DNA of 64,000 nucleotides from Taeniopygia guttata (GCF_048771995.1 NC_133032.1:18925001-18989000), one strand, 5' to 3'; shown: positions 15,201-30,200, counted from the first letter of the stretch. The notes: a model not told the origin generated them from the sequence alone. Numbers and translations: made by a program.

Positions 15201-18200
15201 CCAGCAAAAAAGTGTGTTTCTCATCTTTTTCATGGGAGAACTTGGACACAGTTTTATGTGACAGCTCAAACCCATGGAGCAAAGACCTGCTCAAAAACAA
15301 CAGTTCCAGTGTATTGCTCATTAATAAAACTATCAGAGAATTAAAACCCTCCCAAAATCCAACCACCCTCTCCCCACAAAAATCCAAACAAAAACGCACC
15401 CTACGGAAATTATTTTTGTCACTTCAGAGTAAATTGAAGTAAAAAAGTATCTTCAAAACAAATCAAACATTTTTACAAGTCTCTTCAAAACACTATATCA
15501 ATATTAAACAGAAGGTGATGAAAAAAAGCAAGCATACAAACTGTCAATTCAATTCTTAGGAGAGAAAAGACAGGAAAACAAGGAAAGAGGAAGCATACAC
15601 TAAAAATCAAAGGAAAAGGCAAAGCACACTTTTCTAGTGCTGTTGACAATTATTTTAATCTCTGAACAGGCATCCAAATATAAGGTAGGACAGTGGTCTT
15701 CCAATTAATTCTTTTGATATAAAATAAAATATTTTTTCTGACTCTTGTTTCTGCAAACTCCTGCCAGCACCTGAGAACCAAGCTGTGTTCTACGCTGCCA
15801 GTGCTTAGCACACTGTAGGGCAGCCTGCAAACTTCAGTGGGATTTCAATGATTTCAAGGACTGCTTTTACCCCCAAACTAAATCACAGTTCCCTGTTACA
15901 AATATCCAAGTGAAAACAAAGTATGTTCAGTCTCGTTTTCTTTTTTCAATATGAAATACCAATATAACTAAAAGACACTGAAATTTACTTTTGTCAATGA
16001 AATAGGTAGTCTAGGGTATTTGTGGGTTTTTTTTTTCCCTTTCCAATTAGGATTTAAACTGCATGATGTTTTACACTTCAGAAGATACTGATTTCCACAA
16101 TGCTTGAAGAGCTTAAAGCAAAGACAAGACAGAGGAGATGGGATTTACTTAACCTAACAAGAACACCTACACTGCTGCATCCAGCAAGGAAACCATACTC
16201 ACTGAAAATTCTACTGAGAATTAGTGTTGTCTAGGGTGCTGTGTTTCTCAGACTAAAGGTTTGGGGGTTCATTTCCCCCTTAAATTACATCTGAAAAACT
16301 ATAACCCAGTGACTGTTGTTGTTGTGGCTGCAAACAGAACTTAGGAAAAGTGGACAGAGTTGCCATGTCTACATCAACGAAAGTCAGAAAAGATGAACAG
16401 AACTGTGAGCAAAACTCCCTTTGGGAGCACTGAATATTCATAACCTCATTATAGTTAATCATCTGATGGAAAGACAAAATTCTATTGACGCTTAGGAAGT
16501 ATTCAAAATTAGGAGCAAAGACATCAAGTTAGTGTAGTTACAAAATAGCATCCTCATGATTTCACTATGAACATAAAGTCTTGATCAATTAAAGCCTTAA
16601 GCCAGTTTCAGCTACTGCTAAGTGTTGTCTAATAGAAACAAAAACATGGAGTTATTCACCTGACAAGTGCAGGACTTGTCAGACATTTTGGCAGAGAGGA
16701 GAAAGTAAATTTATTCCTTCTACTCTACATGAAAATTTAAGAACTGCTTTAACATACTAAACCCAAGAAAAATCACAGATAGAAATCTGTATTTTTCTAC
16801 AATGGAAAAAAAATAAAATGCAAATATATATAAAATATGACCATATTAGATCCTGCTCAGGTAATTTCCTCTGTAACTCAGAAAATCATGCACTATCCAA
16901 AATTCCTAGATACTCATAACCAAAATACATTGCTCATAACGACATGTATTTAGAATTATTTTGATACTTGAAAAGGGTATAGGAAATCTCACACTGTGCT
17001 GACTCTCAATCTCTTCATGCTTCTGTTGCAAAGCTTGTGAAGCTCTAATGGAATCTCCTATTCCCCACTGGGTTCTTAGCTGTTCTGATCCAGGTCCTTC
17101 AAGCCAATTGACAACCTGTCAGTATGACAAAAATGAGAAAAATAAAGTAGCAAATCAATTATACAAAAACTGGTATAAGCAGAATTTTGTAACACAAGCA
17201 GAAATTTAAATAAACCATATGTTTATGAAAAAAACAGATCTTTTTCAGCTTTGTAAAAATCTTGTTATTGAATCCATTCACATCCTTCAAAGTTTTAAGT
17301 AGAAACTACATTTAGTTAACCTTAGCCTGTCAGCTCTGTGCAAACAGGTCGTAGCTATGACAAGATTTTTCAAACAGACAATTGTCACTTCATATCTCTT
17401 GTCAATAAAAGAGCTCAAAACACAATAATAACAGATGTCTTGTGTTCAAACCAGATTATTTTTTGCCCAAGTCATTACAATGCACGGTTGTATTCAACCT
17501 CACACCTGAGAGCTTTCTCCTTTTTTTGCTGAATAAACTAACACAAGTACAGGATACATACCTGTTCCAAAATTAAACTTACATATCAACTCGTTCTAGT
17601 CAAATAACAGAAACCTGTAACTGAGTTTATGTGGCCACATCTCATGAAATTTGTCTTTGCAGAGTGACAGCAACACAACTTTGGACTACAGTATTGGATT
17701 TCTTTTATTATTATTTTGAAACTATTTTTTGATGTAGCTATTATTCAAAGCAAAGCAGAATGTCTTAAATTCTGGTTTCCTTACACAAATTTGAATTATC
17801 AGACGATATCTATGGAAAAATTTCCTGATAAATTTTTAAATATCTGGGAAACAGAGATAGCTGCAATGAAACCAAGCGCAGAAGTCACTTATTACTGGAG
17901 TCCTGAAGTAAGGAAATGCAGGAATACCTCTAGATTTTGAACCTTAATAAAAAGGCATAGGAAGCCAGCTTCCTGTCTTTAATGTTTGTTTTGTTTAAAC
18001 ATCAATCATAAGACAGCTTCACACAGACTTTTAGGAAACAGAATACAATACACAATGTAACCCCAGAACCATGAAGACAAATGAAACAGGGTTAATTGGA
18101 CCGTTTCCCCAGTGCTGCTAGACTGCACTGCAACAGCAATCAAGAACAATCATTACAGAAGGCTACTCAATTCACTCCATCTCTGAGTCATTACGTGTCT

Positions 18201-21200
18201 GCCTTCCCACTGCCCATTTTTGCCCCATGCCAAAGCACCATTTCAGAGCATATATTCATTGCTCCAAAAGCATTCTGAGTCTTCCCTGCTTTTATCATTT
18301 CTAGGACAAATTAAGACTCAACAGTTGCAGGTTCTTTTTGTTTAAAGAGAAACTTCCTGTTGTACTCAGCACCTCTGCACAGCTGTTACGGGTTAAATAT
18401 GGAACTGACCTAGAAATGAAGGGACCCAGATGTCCCCCTCTAAGGTCAGAGTGGCCTGGAAAACTTACACATGGAAATGACAGTTCTCATGCAAGCCTGA
18501 AGCAATGGACAAAGCTACTGCTCAGCAGTTGCCCTCTCTGGCCAAGACCACCTCCCCATTACAAGTCTGCAGCAACTACTGCATTGACTCTGCAGCTGCT
18601 TAAGCCAACACATGGCTGCTCTTGTGACAGATGCTTAAACTGAGAAGGGAAGAGTTACTAGAATGCATGCAGAAAAATGTGATGTAATTTTCATAAAATA
18701 AAGTTTAAAATCATTAATGACAAGACTACTGCAAGAGGTCACATTATTTTTGTGAATTAAGATTAGAAAAACAATAATTAACACTTCTGCCTAAGGAGGG
18801 ACAAAGCCAAAATTTATCCTAATCTACACAGTTACAACAATAAGTAGCATTTAGAAAAACTGCTTATTACAAAACATTTGACAATTATTGCAGCCTTTAC
18901 ATTACAAAATTAAAGACAAAGGAGAGGAAAATAAAACCATGGAACAGAAGCAAAAGGGGTGATTCAAAAGAGAGGGTAGGATACTGAAGGCATAAGGGAG
19001 AGAATTGGTTTTGGATAAGAGGGCTTTGAGATAGGAGTAAGAACTAAGCACATCACAGTAAGGAGAAGCAAAAAATAGTGAAATTGAAACAGGAACACAA
19101 AAGCAATCCAGGAGTGGTTAGCAATATAAGATGGTACAAAAATAATAAAATATGAATCTAACTGTAAAGAAAGCTAGCAGAAGATCAAAACACACACAAA
19201 AAAAACACCCAACAGCAGCACAAGGGAAAAACATCCACTCTAATTAAAGTACTGCAAGTACTGTTATATGGCAACTTCTGTTTATTTTGTCAAAATAAAT
19301 TCCACGGCACTTTGCCTCTATCGGCTTCCTTCTGCACATCATTAGCTTCCTATTTTTAGCCTTTAACTCTATTAGCCTAATTTTTTGCTGTAAATCCAAA
19401 GGAAACAAAATAATTTCCTAGATTTAGTAAGTTTTTCTCAAATATTTGTATGCCATTTAGAAAGCTTTTAAATACACTTAAAAAAAACCTGATTCATTTG
19501 GCAAAAGAGCAAAGCACATTCTTCCTGTGTACTGAAACTCAGTTCACTTGTCAGGTAACAACATCTGTAGTGCACACACAGCAAACACGTAACTATTTCT
19601 ATACAAATATTGCAAAATGAGGCTGAGTAATTGTAAACTATTCTATTTAAATGCATTAGCAAGGTCAGTTTGCCAAAGTACAATAAAAATCACATCTTGT
19701 TTAACCACTAAAACACAGGAAAAGAAGCTTCACCTGATTATATCCACAGCTGTGCTGATATGCTTTATGTAGAATTATATTAATATTTCATATATTTTTA
19801 ATACTTCCAGCTCAATATATCAACAAATGACATCTGCTTTTTAGATTTTTTTTACAGTAATCGAATTACTATAGAAATTAAAATTATCTCCTTGGTAGAT
19901 TTCTATTTTCAATTCTAGACATCACAAAATTGATTAGTTTTTCATTTTTACTCATATCTACAATGCTGGAAAGTCCAAGTACTTGACACGCACGCCCCTC
20001 ATGCATTAGAAATGCCAATGTTGAAAGGTTAAAAGCAATTATCTATTCAATTTTCTGCATATTTCAACTATACAGAATCTAAAAAATACACATATCAAAT
20101 TTCAAGTGATAAACACAAGATGAATAAATTAACTCAATTTCCTTGATTTTCTCTACTGAGACTCTGCTGTGAAAATGTTGAAAGTGCTAATTACATGGCT
20201 GTTTCCAAAGGACCAAGTGAGTTTATCATGACCTTTAATAACATGCAATTGATTAGGAAGTTTATATTCATTCTTGTCAGGGTGTTCCTGAAATACAGAC
20301 CGTTTAAGCACTTCAGCTTAGTTTAAATTGCCAAGCATCAGACAAATAAAGGAATAAATAATGGCTTATCTTCAGTAACGGACACTTTAAATAATGTGAG
20401 CAGGGGAAAGTTTTCAACTCTCAAGTAAAGCTGATGCTCAATCAAAGGCGTCCTCTCTATGCCAGCAGGGCAGGCATTTGCAGCTCGAACAATGCAGCCA
20501 TGCACTGCCACAGTGCCCAGAAAAGGGACAGCCCCAAAGCAAGAGAGCAGATTTATAGCAACCTTCACGTATCAGAATAGCCTTTGGAAAGTCACCGTGG
20601 CAGCCACAATGTAAAGCACTGTGTGACACCAGCACACTGAGATTTGTGAAGTGACAGGAGGCATGACGGTCTCCCCTTCTGATTTTTGCAGAAAAATCAG
20701 TCTGAGACTTGTGCTCAAAACTCCACCTCACTGCATTTGAGAAGACACTGAAGCTTACCTGCATTACCTTCTGCTGAATCTCCTCTAGCTGTGTGCGCTT
20801 GCTTCGCTGCCTACAAACCTCCTGGTAGCGGGTGTACTGCTCCCTGAGGGAGTCCAGCAGCTTCATCACCTGCGGCTGCGCCAGCAGCTCGTCGTCCATC
20901 GGCGACCAGGAGACCCCCCCGTCAGATCCATTGAACCGGCGCTGCTGTAGCTCAGAGAGCAGCTCGTGACCTTCAAGAATACACAGAATGATGTGGTTAA
21001 CCTAAATTCAAAGAAAAAACCCATAAAAATAAGTAGTAAGATTGCCCGCTTTTAAACCACCAGCAGTGCCTTTCTGCTGCAAAATGCTTCCTGTATTGTA
21101 ACCATTTGGGGGCTACTGAGATGAATTCATTCTATAAGGCAAATATATTAACATCAGCAAGAAACGAAGCATTCCCAAAATTAAACATAACATTTATGGT

Positions 21201-24200
21201 AATATTGTAAAGATGTTAGTGGTATTATAGAAAAAGTACTTAAAAAGACATGTTTGGAGTTCTTCCATTTCTTAGCATCACTTTTTTAAACCCAAAGATT
21301 ACAGAAGTCAATAAGCTTGTTACACTGGCCAAGATAACAACTGTGCCATCTGTGCTTCCACTTGGGTCCTAAAATGAATTATGTCACTTTACTGACCAAC
21401 ATTCTAATTTTTTGACTTACTATACCTGTCTGCAATACTGTCTCAGGATCAACTGATGGAAGGAAGTTCATATCTATTGATCTTTGAAAAAAAAAACAAA
21501 CACATTATTAAAATTTGTATTATAATAGCACTAAAAACTTCAGCTAAGGCTGGAACTACCTAAGGGTCTTAAAAGACTAGGGTTTTTTCTCAGTGAAGAC
21601 CTTACTTTTTTAACTCATTAAATCAAAACACAAGTGGAGGTTCATATAATCAGTTGAATGAGTGTCCATCTACACACTCACTTACTTTGTAGTCTACATT
21701 ATAGAGGTGTAGAATTTCTTTACACATTTCAAGGTATTTAAGTGTATCATTTTTAAAGTATTTTTCTGAAATTCAAATGAAATTTTATAATCCAAAAGTC
21801 ACATACCTCTCTCTCTCTTGTTGAGTTCCTTTATCACTTCCATTGTTAATTAGCGCAAGCTCATCCAGTAAAGACGTTGATTCTTTAGTGAACTTTTCAA
21901 ATACCTAAATAAGAAGGTTTTAATTTAAGAAATAATTTTAGCTAGCTGAAGGCATCAGTGGAAGTTTATTTTCAGTAGTTCCATTAGTATACTTCAGTCT
22001 CTATACAATGTAATTATTTCCCAGCATTCAGAGGGTAGGGAGGAAACAACAGAAAACAAACACTTAAGAGCACTAAGATTCCTTAGGGAGAAAGTAAATA
22101 TTATACTGAATATAATGAATACTGAAAAAAAAATTGAGATATCTGCAAAACCTGTAAGATCTTAGGGATATATTTATTCTACAATTTCATTTAAACTTTT
22201 AATAATGCTAGAGAATCAAGGCATGTTACACAACTAGTGGCCAGCTTACTTGGAAGGATTAAAATAATTTTGTAAAGATTCCAGCTTCTAATCACTATTA
22301 AAATGGACATATTGTAATAAATAACTAAAATAAAAGAAAAATGTATTATATTATACAGAAAGATTATATAGAATAAAATAACCTCATCAGTTTCATTGAA
22401 CTCAGGGCCCTCTGATCTCAGATAACACCTGGACAGTCAAGACACTGTGCAGTGTTCAGACAATTCCTCTGTACCTGACTTCTGAGGGCTGGTTTTGCTT
22501 TTTAAAAGAACTGAGCGTAACTGGGTGTCTTATGCACAGTAACTTCCAGGTATTTTTGCTGTTATTGAATTATTAATCAATAGCTTGCCAATGAACTTTC
22601 CTTAACTTCTCTAGGACTACTTGAAATTTGAGAGGAAAGCAGGTGCAGTTGCAAGAAACATGGAGATCCCACATGGAGCCACACATTTTAAGAATAGATT
22701 ACACAGGAAGGGAACATGCTGTGTAAATGAAGATTAAACATTGTTTTGAAAATTCTATTTAAATAACTGAAAAGCAAGTATCAATGAAGAAAAAATATAA
22801 AACATTCTGGAGAGCTATGCACACCGACAGTTGCTTAAAAAATTTTTGCTGATTAATAATTAAAGGGTATAGTTGCTCCTGGACATTTACTGCTTATTGG
22901 TCTGCTGGGGAAACTGCACTGACAACAAATGTTTTGGTGTAGGACAGCTTAAAACCACAGGAACAAAGACCTAAGTGATAACCCAGGAGGATCTGCAGAG
23001 TCCAGGTATTTTTTGCTTGTTTTGATCTTCTTCTACAGCAGCCAATTTCCCCTTATAGCAACTATACCATATACTCAGGGTCTTCTAGAGTTAGTGTTAC
23101 TAAAAGAGCTTCATTAAGGAACTGGTTGTTCAAAAAATTGATGACATTAGCTTTGTCACCCCTTGAGTAAAGGCAGTGTTACTTATCACAAGACTATTCT
23201 TGTAAATGAACTGCACAACTATAAATGTGACCATTTCCTACACACTCTGCAGTTCCTACATGAATAAAAATTTCAGGGGTCAAGAAGGAGACATTAAAAA
23301 ACCCCCAAACCCCAAAACACAGATGACTAACCAGCCTTTTATTCAACCAATCCATGTGATCATAGGTGAGAGTTCCTCCAAAATCTTCTGTTAGTTGGCA
23401 CGGTTCTATATATCGTGTCAGCTTGTTAGCAGATACTAAAATAACCTGCAACAATAAAAGAGGTCACTTGTAGGTAATGCTCATACTTTCCTTAAGTATC
23501 TGAGAAGTGTGCCTAGAAATACTGAGCAGATCTTTCTGTGATTCAGATTTCACTGCTAAATGTTTAAATGAATTATGGGTCTTTGCAATTAATGTGGGCC
23601 TCAACAAGACAAGAAATTCTGACATGCACTGTATGCCTCATGCATAATCTTTTAAGTGCATCACCTCTAGCACCTTAGTGGGAAAAAGCAATGTGTTCCC
23701 TGCATATCTGTTTTCCTGCTGGGAGCTGATTCTTTGTCATTAAGTCATATACCACATGATCTATTTCTAATGAATATAGTAGCAGGCTATCATACCGCAA
23801 AGCACTTGGTATTTTTACCACTCTCTGGCAATACTTTCAGTCCCAGAGACGAATTTGTGCCATAAAAGTTAAGTGCCTGCATTTACTGTGAAAATATGCT
23901 CAGCAAAAGCTGGATCAATCATACTCTTTCCATGAGTAGTCAAAAACTCAAATCTTAGTATGCTTAAAAGCCTGAGTCATTTACCCAGGAGACAAATCTA
24001 GCTCATCAGCTCTGTCAGGGCATACAGGAAAACACAGGTCCACTGCTAGGTGGAAAACTAAATTCTTGCCTTCATTTCTGCATTCTAGAGGCTCCTGAAT
24101 GAGCCTTATTCATATAAGCCCAAACCAAAAGTTGGCAGCACAGCTTGCTTTGATGAATGATATGCTAAGCCTGGAATAACTCCTGTGGAAAAAAAACCCA

Positions 24201-27200
24201 AAACAACATCTCTATTGAAGCAGACATATTGGGAATATAAAACAAGAAACAAAAGAAAAAAATCAAAGAAAATTTCTATAACCCATCAAATCATCCACAT
24301 ACTTTTGCAGGGCACAAGAATATGTGGAGAGCTAACTAAAGAGAGACTTCTATTCCAGTTCCATTTCCCTGCAGATACTGAAACTACAGAATTCAGAGTG
24401 GCTCCAAACAAATGGTCTATTATTGCAGAGGAAAGCCTTTCAACAACATCCAAATACACACTATTGCCCTGTACTCTCAATGGTACATGGCTGCTGTAAA
24501 TGGAATTGGCTAGCAGTTTCTTTAGGTAATGCCAGTAACCAGCCCAAACCCCAGAAAATTCTACATCCAAGAAAGGAGAAAAAAAAAAAGCATTTGTTCT
24601 TCCTTCTTTTGGCACCCTTAATAGTTTAGGTAATTTTTAACATTAATCTCTGTAAGTTCATCAAAAAAAGAAAACTAATTTTGGTATGGACATTGGTATG
24701 GGAGCTAAAGCAAACAGGGCAGCTGGTTCTTGTTACTCAAGTATAAGTTCTGAAAAGACCCAAATAGCCTGACAAAATAGATGGACTGCACTGAGACCAC
24801 TTATTTCAGATTTTTTTTAACTGAGATCCTTCAGGAAAGACAGTGGGCAAGGGATAGCCCTCAAACTCCCACTAGGGAGATGTTTTTTTAAAATAAAAAA
24901 AAATCTGAAACAGCAAAGCCTGCACAAAAAAAAAATATTTTAGCCATATGAAAAAATAATCTTCTGACAAAAAATAAACACCCAGAAAAGAGACTTGGTC
25001 AAAACCCAAATTTTCTACATCTAATTAGAAAAACTCTGAAAAATAAAACTTCCACCTCATTAGTAAATCCTATTGTAACTTAAAGCATTACTCCCAAACC
25101 CATTCATTCTCTAGGTTTCTCATTTAAAAAGCACTTCTTTCTTAAACTGTTTCTTGACTGTTCACTGAGCTAGCTGCTAAAATCCTGTGTGAACTTTTCA
25201 CAATATAAACAAATATTTGAATTTTTGACAAGGTTGTGGCAGAAATGAGGGCTCCTGAACAGAATTTAGCTCTTGCTCTAAACCTGAACTAGTGGCAGTG
25301 CTAACCTAACATCCTCTATATGCTTTAAATTAATCAATCAGCTTTGATATTTTCTAGGTGTCAAAAGTGTAGTTTGTCTCTCTGAAGCTTCAGAAGTAAT
25401 GTTTTAATCAGCTACTATAGATTAATAGCCTATAAGTACACAGACCAAGAGACAAAGAAATAAAAAAATGTTGAAAAATGCAATGTGGACAGTGAGAAGA
25501 CACTTCACTTTTACAGATCTGAATTCTACTTCAAGCTCAGCAAACTTCTGCTGTCAGGTTTCCAAAATGTTTCAAAATCCAAACAGAGCAATTATATTTG
25601 ACCTTTTGTGAAAATAGATGTCAAAATACCACATCCTAGAAAAAGCTGTTCCTTATGAATTAGTGTTTCACTCTTGCTTTTGAATTTCACCCTTTGAAGT
25701 ATTACCACAGGTAAAGCTAAGGTAATTTACAGCTGTAAAATCAGAAATAACCCTGTTTTCTTGCAATTGCAATGATTTTTTGTTTTCCTTTTTTTTCCAA
25801 GTCAAACTATGTTGATTCCAGAAAAAGGGAGAAAAAAAGCAGCTTTCATAATCCAAAGTAAAAGCCTTTGGACAGCAGATTATAGCTGGATGTTAAAATG
25901 AAGAGCTTAAATTTCCCGAGGGAGAAACAAGTAGATCTGGACAGATGGTAAAACAGGGAAAAAAAAGTATAAATTATTGAATCCTTTAATCTTTGCTTCC
26001 CTTCTCACTTGATCCACCCACTTCTGCCAACAGGGACAGCTAATAAACTCACAGTGGCAGTAGTTTCAAACATGTCCTGTTTGCTACTGACCAGAGTCAC
26101 GGAATCATCATCTGCACTCAGCTCTTTCTCAAACCTGGAGGAGTGGTAGCAGCTCTCATCCTTGCTCCACTCTAGTCAGTAAAGTTCCTCTGCACAATAT
26201 TGGCCTGCTAAATCCTTGTGAAAGCCTTTAAAGGAATAACTCAGAACAGTGCTTTGGGAAAAGTAGAAGTGCTGCATTTTTAATAAAATCAAAACAACGT
26301 TTGTAAAAGCTGTCAAGCAAAAGAAGAAAGACAAAGCTAAAAACATGGACTGCAAAGTCTTGTGCCTTAAGTGCAAAATTCTATTTCTCAGGAGTGAAAA
26401 TATATGATTTTGACTCATGCAACATGTATCTTTTGTAGTAAAAAAGCTTTAAATACTGTTTGCAGTAAGCTGACCTCTCTATGTCATTTCTGTTTTCTGC
26501 AATTTTCATTGATCATCTACAAGGAGATAGAGGCAGAAGTCAAGATGAGAGAAGAATTTTACATATTCAAGAGGACATGTAATAGTGCCCCAAAATGTTA
26601 AATACTCCCATCTGAACTTTCTCTCTTAAGGGAAGAAATGAAAAAGCTCTTTAACACAAATGTCACAGAGACAAACCCAGGAGCTACTTGAGAAGAGGAT
26701 GCTGTAAAATTTCAGTAACAAGAAGCTTTTTTCTGAAGTGTGTTGTATCAGAGCAGCCACACTACTGAATCTGAAAAGGAGAAGTTACTTTCCAAAAGAG
26801 AACAACACACATGTCCCTTGAGAATATAAAATTTAAACAAGTGTAATCTAAATATGCTCTTCATTGCCACAGAACTGTAAAGCAAAGGCTACATCTTCCT
26901 GAGGAGAATAATCCTATTTTTGATACTAAATACTATTTCAATCCATTTTTTAAAAATACTGTTTGATTAAGCACTGAGTAGCATAGGGTATTATTTGTTT
27001 AATATGGAACAGTAATCTAAACAAAGATAATTTCCTTTAACAATACACCAAGAAACACTAGGTAAATATTTATCTGGCCAGTGCCATAGAAATCTGTCAT
27101 ACTAGAAACCAAAGAGCAGTTGGCAGAACCTAGATAAACACAAGATGAATTCCACTCCCAGGAACTGCCGCCTTCACTTGTGGTTTTACCCCCTCACTCA

Positions 27201-30200
27201 CCTTACCCTCCAGGGCTCACAATAATTAGCACACTCTCATTTTTACATCCCAGAGAAGAGAAAATAGGCAAAGATTCTTGTATTTTTCAACACACTTTCT
27301 TTGAACAGAATTCAGGACGTGACATAAATGCAGGCTTACGTGCCCCAGCTCCACACAGACAATTCCTTGATTTGCCCAAGAACCCATGGCCTCCCATGTT
27401 AAAGTAGCAACCAAGATGCATACAGATGAAAAGAGTTGCAGTTAAATGAAAAATTTTGACAGGAACTTCCATATGCTTTTTTAGAAAAGTCCATGAAAGC
27501 TATAAATTCTGGTGCCTCAGTCTTAAAACACTGAACTGAAAATGGACAAAAATTAGATAGTTTCTACAAAGTGTTATTCATTTTTTAGTCTGTGGAGCAA
27601 TACTCTGCTAATTAGCATAATTCTTAAAAGGTAAATTAGAGACTTGATATTTTTCAGAGCAGCTAAATTATCATGAGATATTTCTGACACCCTCTACTAG
27701 AGAGAGCTGTCAGCTGCTCCAGTAGAAGTGCGCAGCATTTACAAGTACTTAAACTTTGGACTTCAGGATTATAAAGATCATTAAGTTACACACTCTAATT
27801 TTTTCAACTAACCCATAGTAGTTTACCATCCATTTTGTCCTTTCTCTTATTCCTTTTTTTATGCACTTAGTTTCTATTCTCCAAATTCTCAGTGAACTTT
27901 TAAGATTTTGCTCCCTGATTTCCACAAGGACAAGAACAGCAAGCACATCCTCTTCCTTCCTGCTCCTGACAAACTGATTTTCAAAGTACTGATCTAACAT
28001 CTAAATCAGGCTCAGATTATTTTTCTTCTAAGTTCCTTAAATGACTGACATGTGTGAAATAACCTCACCAACCTATAGGCAATTTTGCATTGTGTACAAA
28101 TTTGTATACTTCTATTTTTCTGCTAATTTTTTTCTTCCAGTAATGCTCATTGTTCTCATAAGAAAAGCTCACGCTCAAATACAACACTTTACATCTACTA
28201 AAAGAGTGATTTGTTTCACATTAGTATGTAGTGTATGTTAATAAAAAAGCAAAAAGCACCACCTCCCAACTCTCTAAAACACAGCATCAAGTATTACAGT
28301 GTAATATATGAAACATTTCAGCTGGAAGACAACTTCAAAACAATTAAGACAAATCTCCTCTCGTGAAGCATGGCACAGGACCAGATAAAACTGCTTCAAT
28401 TAACACATGAACTGATTGCTAATAAGGGAGGAATGAAGTTATAGAATAAAGTTCTGCTGGAGGACAAATAGGAATTGTCCTGAGGCAGGTCCAAAACCAA
28501 CACTAATACTAACCAGAAATAAAGATATCAACTTTTACTCAGCTGAATCAGCCCACCTCTTTGTACTTATCCACCCAGTACTGCTTGATCTCAGTTCCCA
28601 CATTTACTTTCAGTGCTTTGCAACTCATCATCACCACATCTCACTCTGAAGCAGAGGATCTCTGCCTTTGAACAGAAAGGAAGACACTGTGATTAATGGC
28701 CTCATATGGGAATATTAAGCAAGGTATTACGAACAGATCAGGTAGTAGGAAATAGGAGGTAGATGTGATGCCCCATTAGAAATCACAGTCAAACAGGATT
28801 TACTTCAAATAAAAGGAGATTATACCCATGTGACTAAAAAGATTTTGTATTTTAATTACAATTTTTAGTTCATAATTATTTCATTGGCACAAAATCAATC
28901 CTGAATTTTCCTAGTAGTTAAACATATCTAATCTGTGATCCAAAACATGAGTTGGGTGTTGTTTGTTTTTACTGCCAGTGATGCAAAATTATGCAGCTGT
29001 AGATTTGTGCCTGCATTGGAGCCTTCCATGGCCTTATCAGTGCTCTGCACTCGTATTTGGAATAGAGGAAAGAATACTCCTGCCTCTGACACAAATATTT
29101 TGAGCCCAGAGAAGGTGGGTCATTTTTACAAGTTTCCCGACTGCAACCAAGTAACAGAAACCATAATTCCAGTGGCCTGTGCCAACAATGACATGATTCT
29201 AGCACGGAACACGCTTTATAAAATTACTGAGATTACTAAATTAATGGATTATCATTTAAGTTAGCCAAACTTTAGAATGAAACAAAAAGTTCTTTTATCA
29301 TCATAGTAATGTAATATTATCCCTGCTTTGTTGATATAATTTCTGTAAGCTTTCTGCTTATTTGTCTAAAAATGCATTCTAGCTGAGTCACGGTAAAGAA
29401 AAACCCAGGAATAATCTTCTAGAAGGATGAACTTCCAAACTAGCAACCCTATCATATACTACTGTTATGGCACATACTTTCATATCATGACTTCAAAGAC
29501 TTCCTGAAGGAAGACTTACCCAAGGACTTTATTTACAGGAGTGTAGCTGGGAAAAGAGAGCCTAAATCACACAGTAGAGACTTCTAAAGAGGGGCTTTGC
29601 CTCTATTACTGCTGTTCTCTGGACTCTGACATTTACCTTATGTTGTGAAAGATCTGTGTGAAATTGAATATTGCAAACTTAAATCATTTTCTAACCAGCA
29701 GCTCTTAAATCATATTTTTGAGTACAGATGGTTAGTTCAGAAGCTTTTTAAATTCGCATTGTGGATGTGGCTCCAAGCAATATGCTAGTTTATAAAAGTG
29801 GGTACCACCACACTCATGTTTTTGATTAAAGACAATGTGACTGGGCTGCATGCTACATGCCTGATGTAGTTCAAACAAAATTAGCTTAAAAAAAAGGGTG
29901 GAAAGTTTGATGACACAGATTTTCTAAAAAGACAGGAAAAATTGAAGTTTCCATTAACCTCCCAGAGATAACAAGGGAAGTGCTAACATTAACATGTAGT
30001 CCTGTGTACATGCTCTGTCTCACAACTCAGAACAATGTCAGCTTGGATTTAGCAAGGGATCTATAACCTGTTCCTGATGTCAAAGAATTCACAAAATGAG
30101 AGAAGATGCATGCAATACAAACAAGGTGTTTGTCAGAATGGTTACAACTGATAGAGTGACACCATACACCATGTATCTCTATAGCCAATTAGAGAAGTCA

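Noticed and set aside
18370..18700. GC-richer patch starting TGTTACGGG with AATAAA near its end, considered as a solo retroviral LTR
   Set aside because: No clear TG...CA boundaries, no target-site duplication seen and no confident match to a known LTR.
20438..20899. A 153-codon minus-strand open frame starting MDDELLAQ as a separate gene
   Set aside because: Its first 47 residues are SESTD1 residues 237-283 in exon 9. The remainder is intron 9 read through the donor.
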